Shown here: positions 5,794 through 7,690 of the stretch, one piece after another
Layout of the letters: each line of letters opens with the position of its first letter
Position numbering within the stretch: position 1 is the first letter of the stretch
NCBI GenBank assembly: GCA_964541605.1
Contig: CAZIQY010000110.1
Span: 1-7,690, forward strand
Source of the DNA: CAZIQY01 sp964541605
GTDB lineage: Bacteria > Desulfobacterota > Syntrophia > Syntrophales > UBA2185
Direction: 5' to 3'
Length of the DNA: 7,690 nt
Translations under genes and position numbers: made by a program
The notes under the pieces: generated by a model
Databases searched by the model: none
Told to the model about the DNA's origin: nothing
What the model saw: only the letters and a program-made list of their open reading frames with translations

Positions 5794-6890
5794 TCGGAAT
5801 CAGCATTGTATCTGTAGTTGTACTATTGGGCATCCTGATCTTCGCCCACGAACTTGGTCATTTTATGATAGCCAAGAAGGCGGGTGTCGGGGTATTGAAA
5901 TTTTCACTCGGTTTCGGACCCCGAATCATCGGTAGGAAGATCGGCGAAACGGAGTATCTCCTCTCGCTGATCCCCTTGGGCGGGTACGTAAAACTCCTGG
6001 GGGAATCTCCCGAGGAAGAATTGCCTGAGCAGGATAAAGCGAGATCTTTTCTGAAGCAGAGCGTCTGGAAAAGAATATTCATTGTGGCGGCCGGACCGGC
6101 ATTCAACCTCTTGCTGGCTCTGGTGACTTTCACTATCGTCAACATGATCGGCCTTCCCGTTCTTACGACGGAGATCGGTTCCCTTCAACCTGATTCTGCC
6201 GCGGTAGAGTCCGGGATGAAGTCTGGAGACCGAATTATCGACATAGACGGAAAGTCTTTAAAAAAATGGGACGAGATTTCCGAAATCATAACGATCAGTC
6301 AGGGAAGGCCGCTCAAGGTCAAGGTTCTTCGAAACGGCATTAACGTGGATATCACGGTGACACCACGAACCGTCAAAACAAAAAACCTCTTTGGAGAAGA
6401 GATTGAATCTTACAAGATCGGTATCAGCCCATCATCGAAAACCATTATCGAAAAACGGAACCTTTTTTCGGCTTTCGGTGAGGGCATCCGCCAAACATGG
6501 CTTATCAGTAAACTGACCGTGATTAGCATATACAAGCTGTTTCAAGGGGTCATCTCTCCGAAGACGCTGGGTGGCCCGATCCTTATTGCCCAAATTGCCG
6601 GCGCACAGGCAAAGGAGGGAATCGTTCCTTTTCTTCTGTTCATGGCCTTGCTGAGCATAAACTTGGCCATACTCAATTTGCTGCCCATTCCAATCCTGGA
6701 CGGCGGTCACCTGCTATTTTACGGAATTGAATTGTTAACTGGTCATGAAATCAATGTCCGCTGGCGTGAAATGGCTCAGCAAGTCGGTTTCGTACTTCTG
6801 ATTCTGTTGATGATATTTGTCTTCATGATGGATATCGAAAGGCTGAATTTAAAGTTTATTGACGACTTAATTCGGACGTTTACGGGATAG
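5790..6890 (+). CDS. rseP: RseP-like intramembrane site-2 zinc metalloprotease, single PDZ
   Basis: This M50 family protease cleaves substrates within the membrane. In E. coli RseP cuts the anti-sigma factor RseA and also clears signal-peptide remnants. Transmembrane segment one carries the zinc motif HELGH (20-24), and the second half of the active site is NLLPIPILDGG (296-306, Asp304). The conserved GPAFN lies at 102-106, in the second membrane segment. One PDZ domain spans about 125-190 (PDSAAVESGMKSGDRIIDIDG at its centre). A C-terminal membrane helix lies at about 333-347. At 366 residues it is shorter than E. coli RseP (450), which has two PDZ domains; single-PDZ forms of this length are common elsewhere. 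It overlaps dxr by four bases. The true substrate in this organism is unknown, and no anti-sigma gene is in view. The older names ecfE and yaeL apply to the E. coli enzyme. Confidence 0.93.
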   Translation: MIGISIVSVVVLLGILIFAHELGHFMIAKKAGVGVLKFSLGFGPRIIGRKIGETEYLLSLIPLGGYVKLLGESPEEELPEQDKARSFLKQSVWKRIFIVAAGPAFNLLLALVTFTIVNMIGLPVLTTEIGSLQPDSAAVESGMKSGDRIIDIDGKSLKKWDEISEIITISQGRPLKVKVLRNGINVDITVTPRTVKTKNLFGEEIESYKIGISPSSKTIIEKRNLFSAFGEGIRQTWLISKLTVISIYKLFQGVISPKTLGGPILIAQIAGAQAKEGIVPFLLFMALLSINLAILNLLPIPILDGGHLLFYGIELLTGHEINVRWREMAQQVGFVLLILLMIFVFMMDIERLNLKFIDDLIRTFTG

Positions 6891-6892
6891 AC

Positions 6893-7579
6893 ATGATCAC
6901 ACTGGCGATGGATTGCGCGACGGAGACTATGGGACTCGCGCTCATGAACGGGGAGGAAATTCAGGCCGATCTTTATCTCGGACAGGGAAGACACCGCGCG
7001 GAGGTACTTCTTCCTTCTCTGGAAAAGCTGCTTCTGTTGGCGAAGATAGACATGGAGAAAATCGATCTACTGGTCTGTACAACAGGACCGGGTTCGTTCA
7101 CAGGGGTAAGAATCGGTGTGAGCACCGTGAAAGGCCTTGCGATGGCTTTGAGTAAGCCCATCGTTGGAATCTCGACGTTGGAGGCGCTGGCCATGAACGC
7201 CTTTCCCTCGCCGATATTGATTTGTCCGATGCTTGATGCTCGCAGGGATCAGGTCNNNNNNNNNNAGGTCTATGCGGGATTGTACAGAATGGCCCCGGAT
7301 GGTTTCCCTGAAATAGTATTGCCGGAGCGACTGACTGACATCTCGCAATGGATACTCGAGCTTCCGGATGACAAAGTCGATTTGATCGGAAACGGGGCAC
7401 TCCGTTATCGAAAACGTCTCCTTGAATCCCGAACTGTTCAGTGTGACCCTGTTGGAAGCAGGAAACATCGAATCCATGCATCGGCCGTCGGCCTGATCGG
7501 TATTCACCGATATCGTGAGGGGCGAAGTGAAAACCCCCTTAACTTTTCTCCAAAATACTTTCGCATGTTTGAGAAGTAG
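6893..7579 (+). CDS. tsaB: tRNA t6A biosynthesis protein TsaB (interrupted by an assembly gap)
   Basis: TsaB (formerly YeaZ) is an ASKHA-fold, non-catalytic partner of TsaD and TsaE. Together they transfer threonylcarbamoyl to A37 of ANN-decoding tRNAs. Family features are the N-terminal LAMDCATETMGLAL (4-17), GRHRAEVLLP (32-41), the hallmark TGPGSFTGVRIG (64-75), KPIVGISTLEALA (88-100) and DARRDQV (115-121). The C-terminal FSPKYFR resembles the usual P-x-Y-x-R ending. Ten Ns at 7256-7265 interrupt the gene. Counting them gives 228 residues; collapsing the duplicated AGGTC gives 223, with a natural QVYAGLY. Start: ATG two bases after the rseP stop, with only a weak GGGA at 6884-6887 as ribosome site, so coupling to rseP is likely. 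The family's usual length is about 220-235, so I consider the real gene intact. Confidence 0.93.
   Translation: MITLAMDCATETMGLALMNGEEIQADLYLGQGRHRAEVLLPSLEKLLLLAKIDMEKIDLLVCTTGPGSFTGVRIGVSTVKGLAMALSKPIVGISTLEALAMNAFPSPILICPMLDARRDQVXXXXVYAGLYRMAPDGFPEIVLPERLTDISQWILELPDDKVDLIGNGALRYRKRLLESRTVQCDPVGSRKHRIHASAVGLIGIHRYREGRSENPLNFSPKYFRMFEK
7256..7265. other. Ten-N scaffold gap inside tsaB
   Basis: The Ns are flanked by AGGTC on both sides (7251-7255 and 7266-7270). Exactly ten Ns is a conventional filler for a gap of unknown or negative length. The flanking identity suggests two contigs overlapping by a few bases that were joined without merging. Removing 15 bases keeps the reading frame. Confidence 0.85.
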
Positions 7580-7690
7580 ATTGTGGAGACTATATAGATT
7601 GTATAAAAACCTCCTTGCCGCGAAAAATGAACATGAGGTAGTGTATAATCGATTGTGTAAATTCATAAGGGCATAGAAAAGGTAGAAAAA
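7580..7690 (+). promoter_or_regulatory. AT-rich region after tsaB with candidate promoter elements
   Basis: No open gene is recognisable here, and no terminator hairpin with a T tract follows tsaB. A perfect -10-like TATAAT lies at 7644-7649, but the nearest -35-like TTGCCG (7615-7620) is 23 bases upstream, too far. A second possibility is TTGTGG (7581-7586) with TATAAA (7602-7607), spaced 15. Two related twelve-mers, GATTGTATAAAA (7597-7608) and GATTGTGTAAAT (7651-7662), agree at ten of twelve positions. Any gene served would lie beyond the window, so the call is weak. Confidence 0.25.

Noticed and set aside
7256..7265. tsaB as a pseudogene or insertion target
   Set aside because: The interruption is only assembly Ns with matching flanks. 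The frame and family motifs are intact on both sides.
7067..7666. A 199-residue minus-strand open frame across tsaB
   Set aside because: It is the antisense shadow of a clear TsaB gene, spans the Ns, and has no recognisable motif or ribosome site.

Overview
The window is a compact, entirely plus-strand block of bacterial housekeeping genes, in the order rpsB-tsf-pyrH-frr, a terminator, then uppS-cdsA-dxr-rseP-tsaB. This order, with dxr between cdsA and rseP, tsaB directly after rseP, a short EF-Ts and a single-PDZ RseP, fits a Gram-negative 'deltaproteobacterial' lineage (Desulfobacterota, for example Geobacter- or Syntrophus-like). That placement rests on remembered synteny, not a search. 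Moderate GC, several TTG/GTG starts, a 10-N scaffold gap and a contig edge at an insertion-sequence end suggest a draft or metagenome assembly.

Bases 1-54 look like the outer end of an insertion sequence, probably IS21-like. Two diverged copies of a GGACAA-containing repeat are followed by a TTGACA tip. Bases 55-207 are the upstream region and leader of rpsB. They hold weak promoter candidates and two mutually exclusive pairings that could form a regulatory leader.

Bases 208-2929 are the translation unit: ribosomal protein S2, EF-Ts, UMP kinase and ribosome recycling factor, with gaps of 1, 6 and 3 bases. The unit ends at a strong intrinsic terminator with a UACG tetraloop (2952-2980).

Bases 3065-7579 are the envelope/isoprenoid unit. 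Dxr commits carbon to the MEP pathway, which supplies IPP. UppS uses IPP to build undecaprenyl diphosphate, the lipid carrier for peptidoglycan and O-antigen. CdsA makes CDP-diacylglycerol for phospholipids. RseP is an intramembrane site-2 protease. TsaB is a partner in the tRNA t6A modification. Genes here are separated by 24 bases or less, and two pairs overlap (cdsA/dxr by 1 base, dxr/rseP by 4).

The tsaB gene carries ten Ns. The same five bases flank the gap on both sides, and collapsing them restores a family-like sequence, so the gap is probably a scaffolding artefact in an intact gene. Bases 7580-7690 hold no recognisable gene, only AT-rich candidate promoter elements for something beyond the window.

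I found no CRISPR array, tRNA or rRNA, and no evidence for a new multi-gene system. The observations worth following are the IS end beside rpsB, the rpsB leader, the false gap in tsaB and several translation-coupling oddities.
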